NCBI GenBank assembly: GCA_022510525.1
Contig: JAFLTH010000001.1
Location: forward strand, 83,317-147,316
DNA from: Lachnospiraceae bacterium
Lineage (GTDB): Bacteria; Bacillota; Clostridia; Lachnospirales; Lachnospiraceae
Direction of reading: 5' to 3'
Length of the DNA: 64,000 nucleotides
Part shown: positions 19,794 to 29,243 of the stretch, in pieces
Layout: the number at the start of each line of letters is the position of its first letter
Position numbering within the stretch: position 1 is the stretch's first letter
Position numbers and translations under genes: made by a program
The notes under the pieces: model-generated
Told to the model about the DNA's origin: nothing
Databases searched by the model: none
What the model saw: the letters and a program-made list of their open reading frames with translations, nothing else

Positions 19794-20684
19794 CTACAAT
19801 TTAATAATTTCATCAATATTCCTGTCGTAATAATAGGCAGAATATGAAAGGATTTCCTCCTCGTCAACCTGCGTATCATTTACCTCCCTTATCATACACT
19901 TAATATATTCATATTCTGGTTCGTTCGCGTTTTCTGAAGGAAGAAGTATCACTTCATGGATTGATGATGGAAGAATATATATATTGCTATCTAACATATC
20001 AGAGATATGCTTGAGCACATTGGGGTAAATCATGCACGCTGCTCCATGAATACACGCCTGATTGCTTAGCATATACATTGACGCGGGTATCTGCTTTATT
20101 GCCTCCTGTGGTATAAACGGCCCTATTACATCTTTCAAATCGTGTATTTCATATCTGTTTATAATCGGAGTATTGTGGCAGGCATCCTTATAAATCTTGT
20201 CTAAAGATATATTCCATATTCCTAAATGCTCATTGCGAATAAGAATAGTTGCATTTCCTAAATCTAGTTTGTCTACCATAACTTGAAACACAATTGATAA
20301 ATCGTGAAATGTAATATGTGGGATTTCCTGTAAAAGCTTCCTATTCTTTTCTGTATTGATAAGCTTATAAACTATTTTTTTTCTGATATTTTTGTAGTTT
20401 TGGAATTGACGCATATCTATTCTTTGATCAAACTTATTTTTCTCGTAAACCATAAGTATGTTATTGATAATCTCTTTGAATTCCGCACCTCCGCTTTCAT
20501 ACGCCTGATAATAGCCATTAAGGTATATTACTGGCGCTATATTACTGCTTTTGTTTTGTATAGTTAATCCGCTTATAATTACTCCATTATTTTTTGCAGC
20601 ATCATTAAGGATGACGGTGCAGTCCTTTCCTACCCTGCTTTCTACTTCTCTTTTTACTGCATATTTAAAAGTTGTAAATTCCAT
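19794..20684 (-). CDS. DUF5688-family protein
   Basis: characteristic layout including NEHLGIWNIS and LPSSIHEVILLP. Confidence 0.75.
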   Translation of the reverse strand: MEFTTFKYAVKREVESRVGKDCTVILNDAAKNNGVIISGLTIQNKSSNIAPVIYLNGYYQAYESGGAEFKEIINNILMVYEKNKFDQRIDMRQFQNYKNIRKKIVYKLINTEKNRKLLQEIPHITFHDLSIVFQVMVDKLDLGNATILIRNEHLGIWNISLDKIYKDACHNTPIINRYEIHDLKDVIGPFIPQEAIKQIPASMYMLSNQACIHGAACMIYPNVLKHISDMLDSNIYILPSSIHEVILLPSENANEPEYEYIKCMIREVNDTQVDEEEILSYSAYYYDRNIDEIIKL

Positions 20685-20750
20685 TTGATTATTCCTCCTT
20701 TTTTTGAAATGCTCAAAAACGATAATATTCCTGAGCGTTTCTGCCTATGT

Positions 20751-20999
20751 TCATCTAATATTGTTGTTACTGTGCTCTATGAACCGAACCTGTCCGTAGC
20801 CTTGCTTTTTCATTGCGGCCAGCTCGGAGTCCAGCTCATCCACACCTACATTTCCTAGAAAATCTCCGCCAGATGTCTGCATCTGATAATATCCCGCATC
20901 CGGATATTGGGGATGTGGGTAAAATCGGCATACAATCTCTCGAATATCTACTTCATGTTCTGTAATAGCTGTAGACATATATATCCTCCTTTTATTCAT
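20751..20999 (-). CDS. hypothetical protein
   Basis: 82-aa ORF in a same-strand small-gene block; RBS present. Confidence 0.5.
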   Translation of the reverse strand: MNKRRIYMSTAITEHEVDIREIVCRFYPHPQYPDAGYYQMQTSGGDFLGNVGVDELDSELAAMKKQGYGQVRFIEHSNNNIR

Positions 21000-21021
21000 A
21001 CTGCAAACTATTGTCTAGTAG

Positions 21022-21378
21022 TTACTGCAGTTCCCAAGCTTGGATCATCCCGAGGTAATACATATCCTTTCTTCCGTTCCAGAAGTGTGCAGATAAGTCT
21101 TCCAGGCTCTTTTTTTCATTCTTTAATGCTTCATAATCCCTCTTTACATCAGCATTTGTGTAGCCTGAATAATTATTATGGGATATTGTGAGCCGAAACT
21201 TTTCGCCACCCTCTACCCATCTGCCTTTTCCAGTGATCTTTGCGATTGGATATGCACCGATAGTCAGTCCATATAAATCTGGATATTCAGGTGTATTGTG
21301 ACTGCTCCAATCCTCTAGCTGGATTACTGTTCCGTTTGGCATGATTGCCGTCTCAATGATTTCCATAATTATCTCCAT
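21022..21378 (-). CDS. hypothetical protein
   Basis: 118-aa ORF in block. Confidence 0.6.
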   Translation of the reverse strand: MEIIMEIIETAIMPNGTVIQLEDWSSHNTPEYPDLYGLTIGAYPIAKITGKGRWVEGGEKFRLTISHNNYSGYTNADVKRDYEALKNEKKSLEDLSAHFWNGRKDMYYLGMIQAWELQ

Positions 21379-21385
21379 TCTTTTT

Positions 21386-22150
21386 TTATTCAGATTGTGC
21401 TTTTTTTCGAGGCAGTACCAGATGGCACATGATGCTGCATTCCGGGAATACCTCAGTATTCATATCTCCTCTGTCTGGTTCCAGTTCATCAAGATATACA
21501 GGGTTTCCCTTGTAATCCTTAAGCATCGAGTGGCCAATTTCCCTTTCCAGTGCCGCTCTTTGCTGAAAGGTTTTAGGGAAGTCTACCCTTATCCTGTTCC
21601 AGTAACCGAAGCCTCCTTTCACGCAGCCCACGCAGTTATTATTTGGATAGCCCATTTCGTACATCTGTGGACGTGGGAAAGAGAATATCCTTTTAAAAAG
21701 CCCGTGGACATCCTTTTTTGACAAATTTTTTTCAATCAAAGGAAATTCGTGCTCTGCTTGCGGATTTTCCGCTACAGTCCGGTCTGCCCTGTCTCGTTCT
21801 TTTAAATCAAAGCCCCATACATAAATAAGCTCATATCCATGATGTTCTGCTTCCCATTGTTTACGGATTCGTTTTTTTAGCCAGTTCGTACATGGTGCAA
21901 ATCCGTTCCGGTAATTGCGGAAACCGCCAAATGTCCTGACACAATCCTCCACGCACGTATACTGGTTTGATCTTAATACCTGTATCTCCTTTCCAATGGC
22001 TTTTTCACAGTCGTGGATAAATCTCATACTGTCCTCGTGCTGATCGGCAATGTCTATGTAAATCCACTCGTCAACATCACCTGCAAGATAACCTCCCATG
22101 AATGAAGATATACCTGCTGAGATCCAACATACTTTTAATCTCTGTTTCAT
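21386..22150 (-). CDS. PAPS reductase-like / adenine nucleotide alpha-hydrolase family protein
   Basis: VCWISAGISSFMGGYLA; IYIDIADQHEDSMRFI; VWGFDLKERDRA; NNNCVGCVKGG. Confidence 0.65.
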   Translation of the reverse strand: MKQRLKVCWISAGISSFMGGYLAGDVDEWIYIDIADQHEDSMRFIHDCEKAIGKEIQVLRSNQYTCVEDCVRTFGGFRNYRNGFAPCTNWLKKRIRKQWEAEHHGYELIYVWGFDLKERDRADRTVAENPQAEHEFPLIEKNLSKKDVHGLFKRIFSFPRPQMYEMGYPNNNCVGCVKGGFGYWNRIRVDFPKTFQQRAALEREIGHSMLKDYKGNPVYLDELEPDRGDMNTEVFPECSIMCHLVLPRKKAQSE

Positions 22151-22320
22151 AACACCACGAACAAATCCATCCGTGGATAGGGCATCTGGCCTCCCATGCT
22201 ACTTCAGTATGGTATTCACAGAGCAGCTCTCATTCATACCTTTTTCACGCTGTTGTTCTGCCCTTTTCTTCTCTGCGTTTAGCACCCTCGCAGGTCAACC
22301 CGGTCTACCGGGATTCGTTA

Positions 22321-22587
22321 TTACTCCTTTCTTAATATGCTTTTAATGCGGAATCTATAATATTCTGTTTTCAATGCTTCACCCCATTCGCTTTTGCCCG
22401 TTCCTATGGACAGGCTGCGCAAAGTTCTTGCCAGTAGTTCTTTTACTGAAACAATTTCTTCCAATGGGAAACTAAGCCGTTTTATTATCCTGGTACCCCA
22501 GTAGCGTTTGATTTCTCTGTAGTCTTCCAGTTTGTCACCAGATAGCAACATATCAAACCACTTTTTCTTGATGGGTAGAATTAGCAT
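22321..22587 (-). CDS. ASCH-domain protein
   Basis: LPIKKKWFDMLLSGDKLEDYREIKRYW. Confidence 0.82.
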   Translation of the reverse strand: MLILPIKKKWFDMLLSGDKLEDYREIKRYWGTRIIKRLSFPLEEIVSVKELLARTLRSLSIGTGKSEWGEALKTEYYRFRIKSILRKE

Positions 22588-22627
22588 TTATCCATACCTC
22601 CTAAAATGTATTAGATGGTTCTGCCGT

Positions 22628-22939
22628 TCATTCGACAAGTTCTTTCACGCATTTTCCTGCGCAATACAAGTCACGTTCTATGCCGATTAAAAACGGTCCT
22701 TTGTAAGATTCTAATTCGCTCAGCATAACGCTTCCCCACTCCCATCCATGTCCCAAGGTAGCGTACCCATACAGTTCCCAGTCGTCTTCGGTGCGCTCGC
22801 CACCTACCACAAGCCAGGTTGCGGCACCACAAGGATTAAAATATTTAACGATTACCTCCGCTTCAAGCATACTGTCCGTTTCAGGAAATAAACCTATCTG
22901 TTCCAGCTTACCTTCTATTTCTTTTGTCATAAGTTTCAT
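22628..22939 (-). CDS. DUF2958-family protein
   Basis: VKYFNPCGAATWLVVGGE...LYGYATLGHGWEWGSVMLSEL. Confidence 0.85.
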   Translation of the reverse strand: MKLMTKEIEGKLEQIGLFPETDSMLEAEVIVKYFNPCGAATWLVVGGERTEDDWELYGYATLGHGWEWGSVMLSELESYKGPFLIGIERDLYCAGKCVKELVE

Positions 22940-22985
22940 ATAAAGCCTCCTTTTTTCGTATCAATTTATATCCCTTCGGTATCTA

Positions 22986-23579
22986 TCAGGCACAGACTGT
23001 ATCATATAGATTGATACTTACATAATCTGGATCCAACTTATCCTCCAGTTCATCATAACTGCCTGCAGATATCCCGTACTTTGCAAACCATTCCAGCAAA
23101 TCGGTTTCGTGAAAGAAATAAACCTCCGTATCCGTTTCCTCTTTCAGCATCTTTTCATAAGCCGTACCTTCTGCATCTGTATCCAGTTCCAGCAGCACAC
23201 GATACCTAACATCCAGATATATTCCGTAAATATCGGTATTGATAAAGATGCGCTCTCCCGGTTCTTCCGCACGAAGGACAAAATCCAGCCCATAGTACGA
23301 GGCGATCTCACGGTAGGCATCATAAAGAGGGCTCCAAGCTGTCTCCAGATCCAGGCGGATACAGGTGTCTTTGATATCCATGTAAACGATATCACCTCGT
23401 AAGTAGATTCCATCCGTAGGGATATTCAGATGTTTAAACAGCAGAACAATCCTCGTGTCGGCGCTGTATCCCGTGTCAGGGTAGCAGCTTAACAAATTTT
23501 CTTTCAGTTTGAGTATGTTATCCCCTGTAGTATCGTCTTTCGGGAAAAAAAACACTGTGTCCGAGCATACATTCGCCAT
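22986..23579 (-). CDS. hypothetical protein, possibly Api92/YubB-like
   Basis: MANVCSDTVFFF start and overall layout. Confidence 0.45.
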   Translation of the reverse strand: MANVCSDTVFFFPKDDTTGDNILKLKENLLSCYPDTGYSADTRIVLLFKHLNIPTDGIYLRGDIVYMDIKDTCIRLDLETAWSPLYDAYREIASYYGLDFVLRAEEPGERIFINTDIYGIYLDVRYRVLLELDTDAEGTAYEKMLKEETDTEVYFFHETDLLEWFAKYGISAGSYDELEDKLDPDYVSINLYDTVCA

Positions 23580-23704
23580 ATTGCTCTACCTCCTTCCTGT
23601 AAATAGGGTATGTAATTTGCATTTCATCTTTCATAAAGGGTTCCTCCTTTTAAAAACAAAAGTACGGTATGGGTAAACCCACATCTCACTTTATATCAAA
23701 CTTT

Positions 23705-23971
23705 TTATATAATATAGTATTGGGGAATGTTTTCCCTGCCTATGCTCAGTGCAAACATGATGATATCGGGAATGGCATCCAGAAGGTTTTTGTAATGTGT
23801 TTTTTTCGAGTTGTAATCCATCTGCCCGCCGTCCTTTTCCTCGTAGTTCCCGTCATATAAGGTATAGTCGATTGCACTGTCGCAGCCTTCCGTGTAAAAG
23901 TCACTTTCTGCAAAGCCGTATTCCAAAAATTCCCCCGTAGACAGAATAAGTCTCACCGTATTATTCCTCAT
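23705..23971 (-). CDS. hypothetical protein
   Basis: 88-aa ORF in block. Confidence 0.5.
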   Translation of the reverse strand: MRNNTVRLILSTGEFLEYGFAESDFYTEGCDSAIDYTLYDGNYEEKDGGQMDYNSKKTHYKNLLDAIPDIIMFALSIGRENIPQYYII

Positions 23972-23975
23972 TTCC

Positions 23976-24617
23976 TCACTCCTCTGTATCAGGCATATAC
24001 CCGCCCTGTATTTTCAGGAAATATTCACGGTAAAGCGCCCTCCTGCTGTCCGGTATCAGTGACAGCAGCTCATCAAAGACCTCATTCAGAGCAAGATATT
24101 TGGGATTTAAAACTACCGCATTGTCGAGCAGCATCCTTACAATGGCCGCATACTCTAATGCGTACTGCTCCGTTTCCTGATCTGTGTTTCCGTACCATAC
24201 GTCAAACTGACGCAGGAGCCGCATCCGTTCCTCCGTGTTAAGCCTTATTTTCATAAAATAAAGGGGATGCTGCTCGAATTCGTAAAAAGCATATGAAAGA
24301 ATAGGCGAGTTTTCATCATCCCTCACGCAGCTTTCGCAGTGGCAGTCACTTTGGCTGCAGTAGCGGGAGCCTCCTTCATCGCTTTCAATATATGGATAGC
24401 ATACCAGCTTCCCAAACTGAAGCAGAGCATCTATTATGCTTTCTCGGACTTCCGCCAAAATCTGCATGTTCCAGGGGAACAGTTTCTCCCTCTCCCCGTC
24501 CGGAATGCCCATATAACTGCAGCATACTTCATAAGTTGCGTTGTCGATAAGGTCCAGCTGACGAATCATAGCGTCTGTCATTTCTGGTTCTTTGTTGTTG
24601 TTTCTTGTTTTGTCCAT
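23976..24617 (-). CDS. hypothetical protein
   Basis: RBS GGAGG before ATGGACAAAACA; start moved from 24644. Confidence 0.6.
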   Translation of the reverse strand: MDKTRNNNKEPEMTDAMIRQLDLIDNATYEVCCSYMGIPDGEREKLFPWNMQILAEVRESIIDALLQFGKLVCYPYIESDEGGSRYCSQSDCHCESCVRDDENSPILSYAFYEFEQHPLYFMKIRLNTEERMRLLRQFDVWYGNTDQETEQYALEYAAIVRMLLDNAVVLNPKYLALNEVFDELLSLIPDSRRALYREYFLKIQGGYMPDTEE

Positions 24618-24629
24618 GTTTACCTCCAA

Positions 24630-24672
24630 ATAAAAAAGCTGCAATTGACTAAAACAGTCATAAGCAGCTTTT
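24630..24672 (-). terminator. terminator/attenuator immediately upstream of the RBS
   Basis: GCTGCTTATGACTGTTTTAGTCAATTGCAGCTTTTTT on the minus strand. Confidence 0.6.
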
Positions 24673-24717
24673 TTTCCTTATATTAATAATTATAATGTTA
24701 TTCATTTCAACTTATCA

Positions 24718-25272
24718 TCATGCGGATGTAGAAAATACTGCATTCCAACACGCGATCCTCTGTAGGACGCTGTACGGGTGGATTACTGCCATCTCGTAGA
24801 TTTGCTTGGCTATGGTCTCAGGCCGCATGGCAAAATACACGCCGATACCCTTCCACGTCCCATTCCTCCCGTTTATCCCATTGTAAAGCTTAATAGGTAT
24901 GCCTGACCAGCACCGCAGATTTGCTGTATAGTCATCTATCAGCACGTCAGACGGGCGTATTCCGCCAATCTTCTCCAACGCACTCGCTTTCCTACTTCCG
25001 CAGGGACAGTATAGCTGTCTCTCCTCCGGCAGATCAAGATGTCTTGCCACCCATGTTTTTTTATCTGATTCAGAATGGCTGTCCTGGAACACGCAGGATA
25101 GGGTATACAGCTCAATGTCGGGAAGGCGCTCCAATAACCTGAAGGCGGCCACAACGTTTTCCTGTACGGGGATGCTGGAAAAATATCCCTTCTGGGTCAC
25201 ACGTTCCTGTGGCAAATCCTGCCAAACCGCAAGCACACCGTCCAAATCGAAAAAAATCCTCTGTTTTTCCAT
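24718..25272 (-). CDS. NT5C-type 5'(3')-deoxyribonucleotidase-like HAD protein
   Basis: RIFFDLDGVLAVW; LYTLSCVF; VLIDDYTANLRCW. Confidence 0.8.
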   Translation of the reverse strand: MEKQRIFFDLDGVLAVWQDLPQERVTQKGYFSSIPVQENVVAAFRLLERLPDIELYTLSCVFQDSHSESDKKTWVARHLDLPEERQLYCPCGSRKASALEKIGGIRPSDVLIDDYTANLRCWSGIPIKLYNGINGRNGTWKGIGVYFAMRPETIAKQIYEMAVIHPYSVLQRIACWNAVFSTSA

Positions 25273-25344
25273 ACAAAAACAGGCAGCTTTACGCTGCCAC
25301 CTCCTTTTTTTTATAAATCACCAAAATAATTTACGGCATAAGTT

Positions 25345-25791
25345 CTAGTTGAACGGAAGTTCTTCATCAATCCCATCTGGGATATTCATGAAACCATCAC
25401 CTGCGGTTGCGGGCATTGGGCTGTTGTTGTCTGCCTGCTGGCTTCTTTCGCTCGTGGCCTTGCTTTCCGCAAATTCCTGTTCCTCTACTATTACTTCGGT
25501 TGTATATACAGTCTGTCCTTCCTTGTTGGTGTATTTCCCGGTGGCAATCCTGCCGCTGAGCGTAACTTTTGTTCCTTTCCGGAAATATTTTTCTGCAAAT
25601 TCTGCGACCTTGCCAAACGTGACACAGGGAATGAAATCTGCGCTTGGTTCTCCCTCACGCTGATATCTCCGGTCTACCGCAAGCGTGTACCTGGCGATAG
25701 CAGTTGGGTTATCACCCGAAGAATATCGTACTTCAGGATCTCTTGTCAGCCTTCCCATTAATATTGTTTTATTCATAGTATTTTCCTCCAT
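25345..25791 (-). CDS. ssb: single-stranded DNA-binding protein
   Basis: MNKTILMGRLTRDPEVRYSSGDNPTAIARYTLAVDR; acidic C-terminus EELPFN. Confidence 0.95.
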   Translation of the reverse strand: MEENTMNKTILMGRLTRDPEVRYSSGDNPTAIARYTLAVDRRYQREGEPSADFIPCVTFGKVAEFAEKYFRKGTKVTLSGRIATGKYTNKEGQTVYTTEVIVEEQEFAESKATSERSQQADNNSPMPATAGDGFMNIPDGIDEELPFN

Positions 25792-25796
25792 TTCTA

Positions 25797-26048
25797 TTAT
25801 TTGTTTTCATTGTCTAGCTGCGGATTTACATGCTGTAGACTTTCCGCCATTTCTTCATCGCACCAGTCCGCAGGGTAAATATTCACCACGGAACCGGTTT
25901 GGGGGTCGGTAATCAGGGCGCTGCAGTCCAGCACAATGACACCTTTTTCGTAACATTGCCCTGCCAAATATACGGCATCTTCCTCACTGTCGGCTTCCAC
26001 TGTAACAACTTTGCGAAGAATTCCTTCCACTGCGATAGGATATATCAT
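25797..26048 (-). CDS. hypothetical protein
   Basis: 83-aa ORF in block. Confidence 0.5.
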   Translation of the reverse strand: MIYPIAVEGILRKVVTVEADSEEDAVYLAGQCYEKGVIVLDCSALITDPQTGSVVNIYPADWCDEEMAESLQHVNPQLDNENK

Positions 26049-26077
26049 TTATTCCACCTTCCTTCCCATATTGATTC

Positions 26078-26265
26078 CTACACGTAGTCTACCCACACAA
26101 ATCCGTCTTTTGCGGCAACGATTGTTCCATCTTCAAGCAGTTTACGGAACATATCGTCCGTTTCCTCTTGATGAATAGTGTTAAATTCCTCAGCATTGCA
26201 ATTGAAGCTGTTTTGTCTCTTAAGTTGCCGAGTATAAGGCGTGCCAGAATTTCGTTGTCATTCAT
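26078..26265 (-). pseudogene. frameshifted small ORF
   Basis: ATGA-coupled start; restoring one A near 26211-26214 gives MNDNEILARLILGNLRDKNSFNCNAEEFNTIHQEETDDMFRKLLEDGTIVAAKDGFVWVDYV*. Confidence 0.55.
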
Positions 26266-26633
26266 CCTGCCTTACCTCCCAGTGCGCGCCACGTAGATGC
26301 TGCTTTAGGAAAATCTACTGAAAATGCCTTGCTTGATACGTCGTATTCCTCATACTCTTCCACGTATCCATACTTCAGCAGGCTCAGGTTTACTCCCTTG
26401 TAATGGTAATCTTCTTGAAACTGCCGCCATGACTCTTTAGCATCATCATGTTTGTAGAGCATATCATCTGCCCTGATGCATGAACCTATCATCACGTAAA
26501 GGGTCTCTGGATCATCAGTTATCCCCAACAGCCTCATACTGTTGCACTCTTTCCACTCGTTGCAGGAAAACAGTGCATAATGGGTCTTTTTTTTGTTATT
26601 TCCCTTATTTTCTTCCCAGGGCTTCGATCTCAT
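26262..26633 (-). CDS. hypothetical protein
   Basis: start moved to MRSKPWEENKG, overlapping the end of the upstream gene. Confidence 0.5.
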   Translation of the reverse strand: MRSKPWEENKGNNKKKTHYALFSCNEWKECNSMRLLGITDDPETLYVMIGSCIRADDMLYKHDDAKESWRQFQEDYHYKGVNLSLLKYGYVEEYEEYDVSSKAFSVDFPKAASTWRALGGKAG

Positions 26634-27480
26634 TGATAATCTCCTCCTTTGTCCCGAATAGTCGGCGTCCTTCCTGCTTGTGAAAGGAATGATAGTATTT
26701 TCCTGCATCATGGGTATATAGGCAATATTCACCCGATTCTTTTGCCTCCCGGATCAGGTACAGATGTTGCTTGTCATCGACAGGTATCAACCCTATCAGT
26801 TCATCTAGTTTTCCCTTTTGGACGGAGCTTTCAGCTAAGAGTGCCTCCAGCCGGACATCTGGCATATCATGAAGCCAAAGCGAAAACAGTTCTCCTTCCT
26901 GTCGGCATACCGCCAGGATAGACACATAGCAAACACAGACAAGCTGTTTCAGGATTCCCGTTAGCATATCCCTTTCATTTGTGTCCATGTTGTTGATGAA
27001 ATTCCTCTCCAGCAGGTTCGTCAGATACAATGCCTGTTCCGGATTTAATGAAACGTCTACATCCGACTTTGTGTAATGTGAGCCGCGACCGTTCAGCATC
27101 AGAGAGCACTCTGCAGCAATCCTCGACATTTTCAGGAAAGCGTCTACACTCTCCTCAAGCGTCTTCCCTGTCGCAAAGTTCAGATACTGCTTCTGTTCCT
27201 GCTCATCACGATATATTAGCGAAATGTCAAGGTATATCCCTTCGCTTCCGCCGAAATTTGGGACGCATACCGCATAATCATAATCCGGAAGTTCCCAATC
27301 CTTGTTCCAGTCGTTCCGGTTCATCAGGAAATACTCATCTGGCAGCATGTCCTTGCTTATCAAGTGCTCTTTGAGCATTTCAAAGACCTCGCCCAGTTTA
27401 AGCATTCCAATGTGCTGTACCCTGCCTTTCTCGTCCCTTTCGCTCCAGCGATCCACTTCAAAACTCTTAATTGTTGCCAT
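26605..27480 (-). CDS. hypothetical mobile-element protein
   Basis: 291-aa ORF; first gene of the same-strand block after the leader RNA. Confidence 0.65.
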   Translation of the reverse strand: MATIKSFEVDRWSERDEKGRVQHIGMLKLGEVFEMLKEHLISKDMLPDEYFLMNRNDWNKDWELPDYDYAVCVPNFGGSEGIYLDISLIYRDEQEQKQYLNFATGKTLEESVDAFLKMSRIAAECSLMLNGRGSHYTKSDVDVSLNPEQALYLTNLLERNFINNMDTNERDMLTGILKQLVCVCYVSILAVCRQEGELFSLWLHDMPDVRLEALLAESSVQKGKLDELIGLIPVDDKQHLYLIREAKESGEYCLYTHDAGKYYHSFHKQEGRRLFGTKEEIINEIEALGRK

Positions 27481-27600
27481 GTTTCTTCTTTCTCCTTTTT
27501 TAAATTGATGTTGTCATGCATTGCTCTGCAGGTTATCAATAATATGATCCTGCGCTTCATTGTTGCATAGAACATTCCCTCCTTTTTTAATATTTTGCAT

Positions 27601-27728
27601 AAAAAAAGCACCTGAGCCTAAAACTCAGGTGCAAGTGCAATCCCATTATTTAGTTGTTGTACCTGTTTCCAGGAATTAAAAGAACTTGTACCGACTACGC
27701 CGGTAACGTTGAAAAATTGAATCAATAT
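27601..27728 (-). ncRNA. structured leader RNA A (promoter - hairpins - terminator)
   Basis: TTTACA-17-TATAAT at 27735-27763; stems TACCG/CGGTA, CCTG/CAGG; GCACCTGAG/CTCAGGTGC followed by T7. Confidence 0.65.
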
Positions 27729-27899
27729 GAGGATATTATAATATATAACTCTTCCATTGTAAAGAATTTACTTTATGCTTGAGCTTGAGTCTTGAGTTTC
27801 CGTGGTTTTATCCACAATTTGACTGCATTAGAACTTATTTAAGCATGTTCAAAAGGTATGTGCAATCCTATCTATTCGGAAACAAGTTTCTGTGTAACA

Positions 27900-28526
27900 T
27901 TATCTCTTTCCTTCTCGTGCAGCAAACCTAGCACATATTTCTTCATCGCTAAGAGGATCATGATCTCGATAACAGAAACTCACAGTGTCATCATGCCCGA
28001 GCAGGTTAAATAAATTGGGGCGAAGCAGCTTCGTTTTATCACTGTTAAATGGACTCCTATGACGTTGCTGATTGTCAATCCTGGAATGATGTATGACATC
28101 ATAACAACATAAATTGTTAATACCATCACCATCATTTCTGCTCAGTCTGCCCACCATAGCTTGCGTTAGTTCATTGTCATATTCTTGCGCTATTTCTTGA
28201 GGAACAGCCCGGTTAAAGAAATCATAAAATTGCTGAAATATGTCTCCTAGATTGTTCGCATATTCAATGCCAAAGTATTCCCGAAAGCTTCTAGCATCTA
28301 TCTCAAATCTATACGCATTAGCTCTTGTTGTAAGTATATGAGCTGCATTCGCTCTATCAATAAATGTCAAAAAAACCAAAAAACCATTAGGGACTATGCG
28401 TAAATTTTCAATATCTTCAAATAAAACGATATATTGTCTTTGATTATATGTAAATTGAAATGCAGTGATATGCCAATGATTATTTCTCAAATCTCTAAGC
28501 AGTATTGGAATGTTTTGCATAGGCAT
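27900..28526 (-). CDS. hypothetical protein (tentatively DUF6037-like), paralog of 57656-58303
   Basis: EYFGIEYANNLGDIFQQFYDFF; QRHRSPFNSDKTKLLRPNLF shared with the second copy. Confidence 0.6.
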   Translation of the reverse strand: MPMQNIPILLRDLRNNHWHITAFQFTYNQRQYIVLFEDIENLRIVPNGFLVFLTFIDRANAAHILTTRANAYRFEIDARSFREYFGIEYANNLGDIFQQFYDFFNRAVPQEIAQEYDNELTQAMVGRLSRNDGDGINNLCCYDVIHHSRIDNQQRHRSPFNSDKTKLLRPNLFNLLGHDDTVSFCYRDHDPLSDEEICARFAAREGKR

Positions 28527-28578
28527 AGATATTTGTCTCCTTTTTTATTATTTTTTTATTTTATCACAACTAATCCCA

Positions 28579-28730
28579 TTATATCAAGGAACAACATGCA
28601 ATGCGGATTGTCTTATCAATACTGTATGTCCCACCCATCACAACCGCCTGCTTTACGTTCAGATCAAATATCCCTCTGTCCTTTGCAAACAGAATACGGG
28701 GATATTCTACTTCATAAAACACTGTTCCGC
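28579..28730 (-). pseudogene. 3' remnant of an unidentified gene
   Basis: open frame ...VFYEVEYPRILFAKDRGIFDLNVKQAVVMGGTYSIDKTIRIACCSLI* without an intact 5' part. Confidence 0.4.
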
Positions 28731-28889
28731 ATGTCACAGCTTTTTATAGCTGTCTATTGTATAGTAGCGCTGTTCATGTCACCTCCGTTTTGCCTTTTGC
28801 TGCGATTTTCTCTGCCTTTTATCATACATATCGTGTATCCAGTCTTTCACCGGGGGCTTTCCGCATCTCACTCTTGTTTGGGATTTTTT

Positions 28890-29240
28890 TTACTTGCCAT
28901 CTTCTTTTCCCTCCCATAATGCAAGGAAGTCCGTAACAGGGTTCTTTTCCCTTTTATCTGTGCATTTTTTCAAAAAAGCCTCGCTATCAATCAGCATATC
29001 CAGCGTGTGATATCTGCCGAATTTCTTATTCAGCCGTATGACAGACTTTATAAGTTTTTCATCTGCCTGTATGCCTGCGGCGGCAAGCATATTCTCTATG
29101 CCGGATTCCTCTTTGGTCCGCTTCCATGCTTTGGTAAATGACTTCTGCCCGCTTTGTGTCTTTCTCTTCACGGACAATCTTGCTGATTGTATAGCAGTGT
29201 GTAAGATTCCGGTAATGAGGACATCATATTTGGAGAGCAT
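28890..29240 (-). CDS. hypothetical protein
   Basis: 116-aa ORF. Confidence 0.5.
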   Translation of the reverse strand: MLSKYDVLITGILHTAIQSARLSVKRKTQSGQKSFTKAWKRTKEESGIENMLAAAGIQADEKLIKSVIRLNKKFGRYHTLDMLIDSEAFLKKCTDKREKNPVTDFLALWEGKEDGK

Positions 29241-29243
29241 ACT

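Noticed and set aside
27360-27611. 83-aa ORF directly after leader RNA A
   Set aside because: Overlaps the better-supported 26605-27480 gene out of frame; start lies in the terminator tail.
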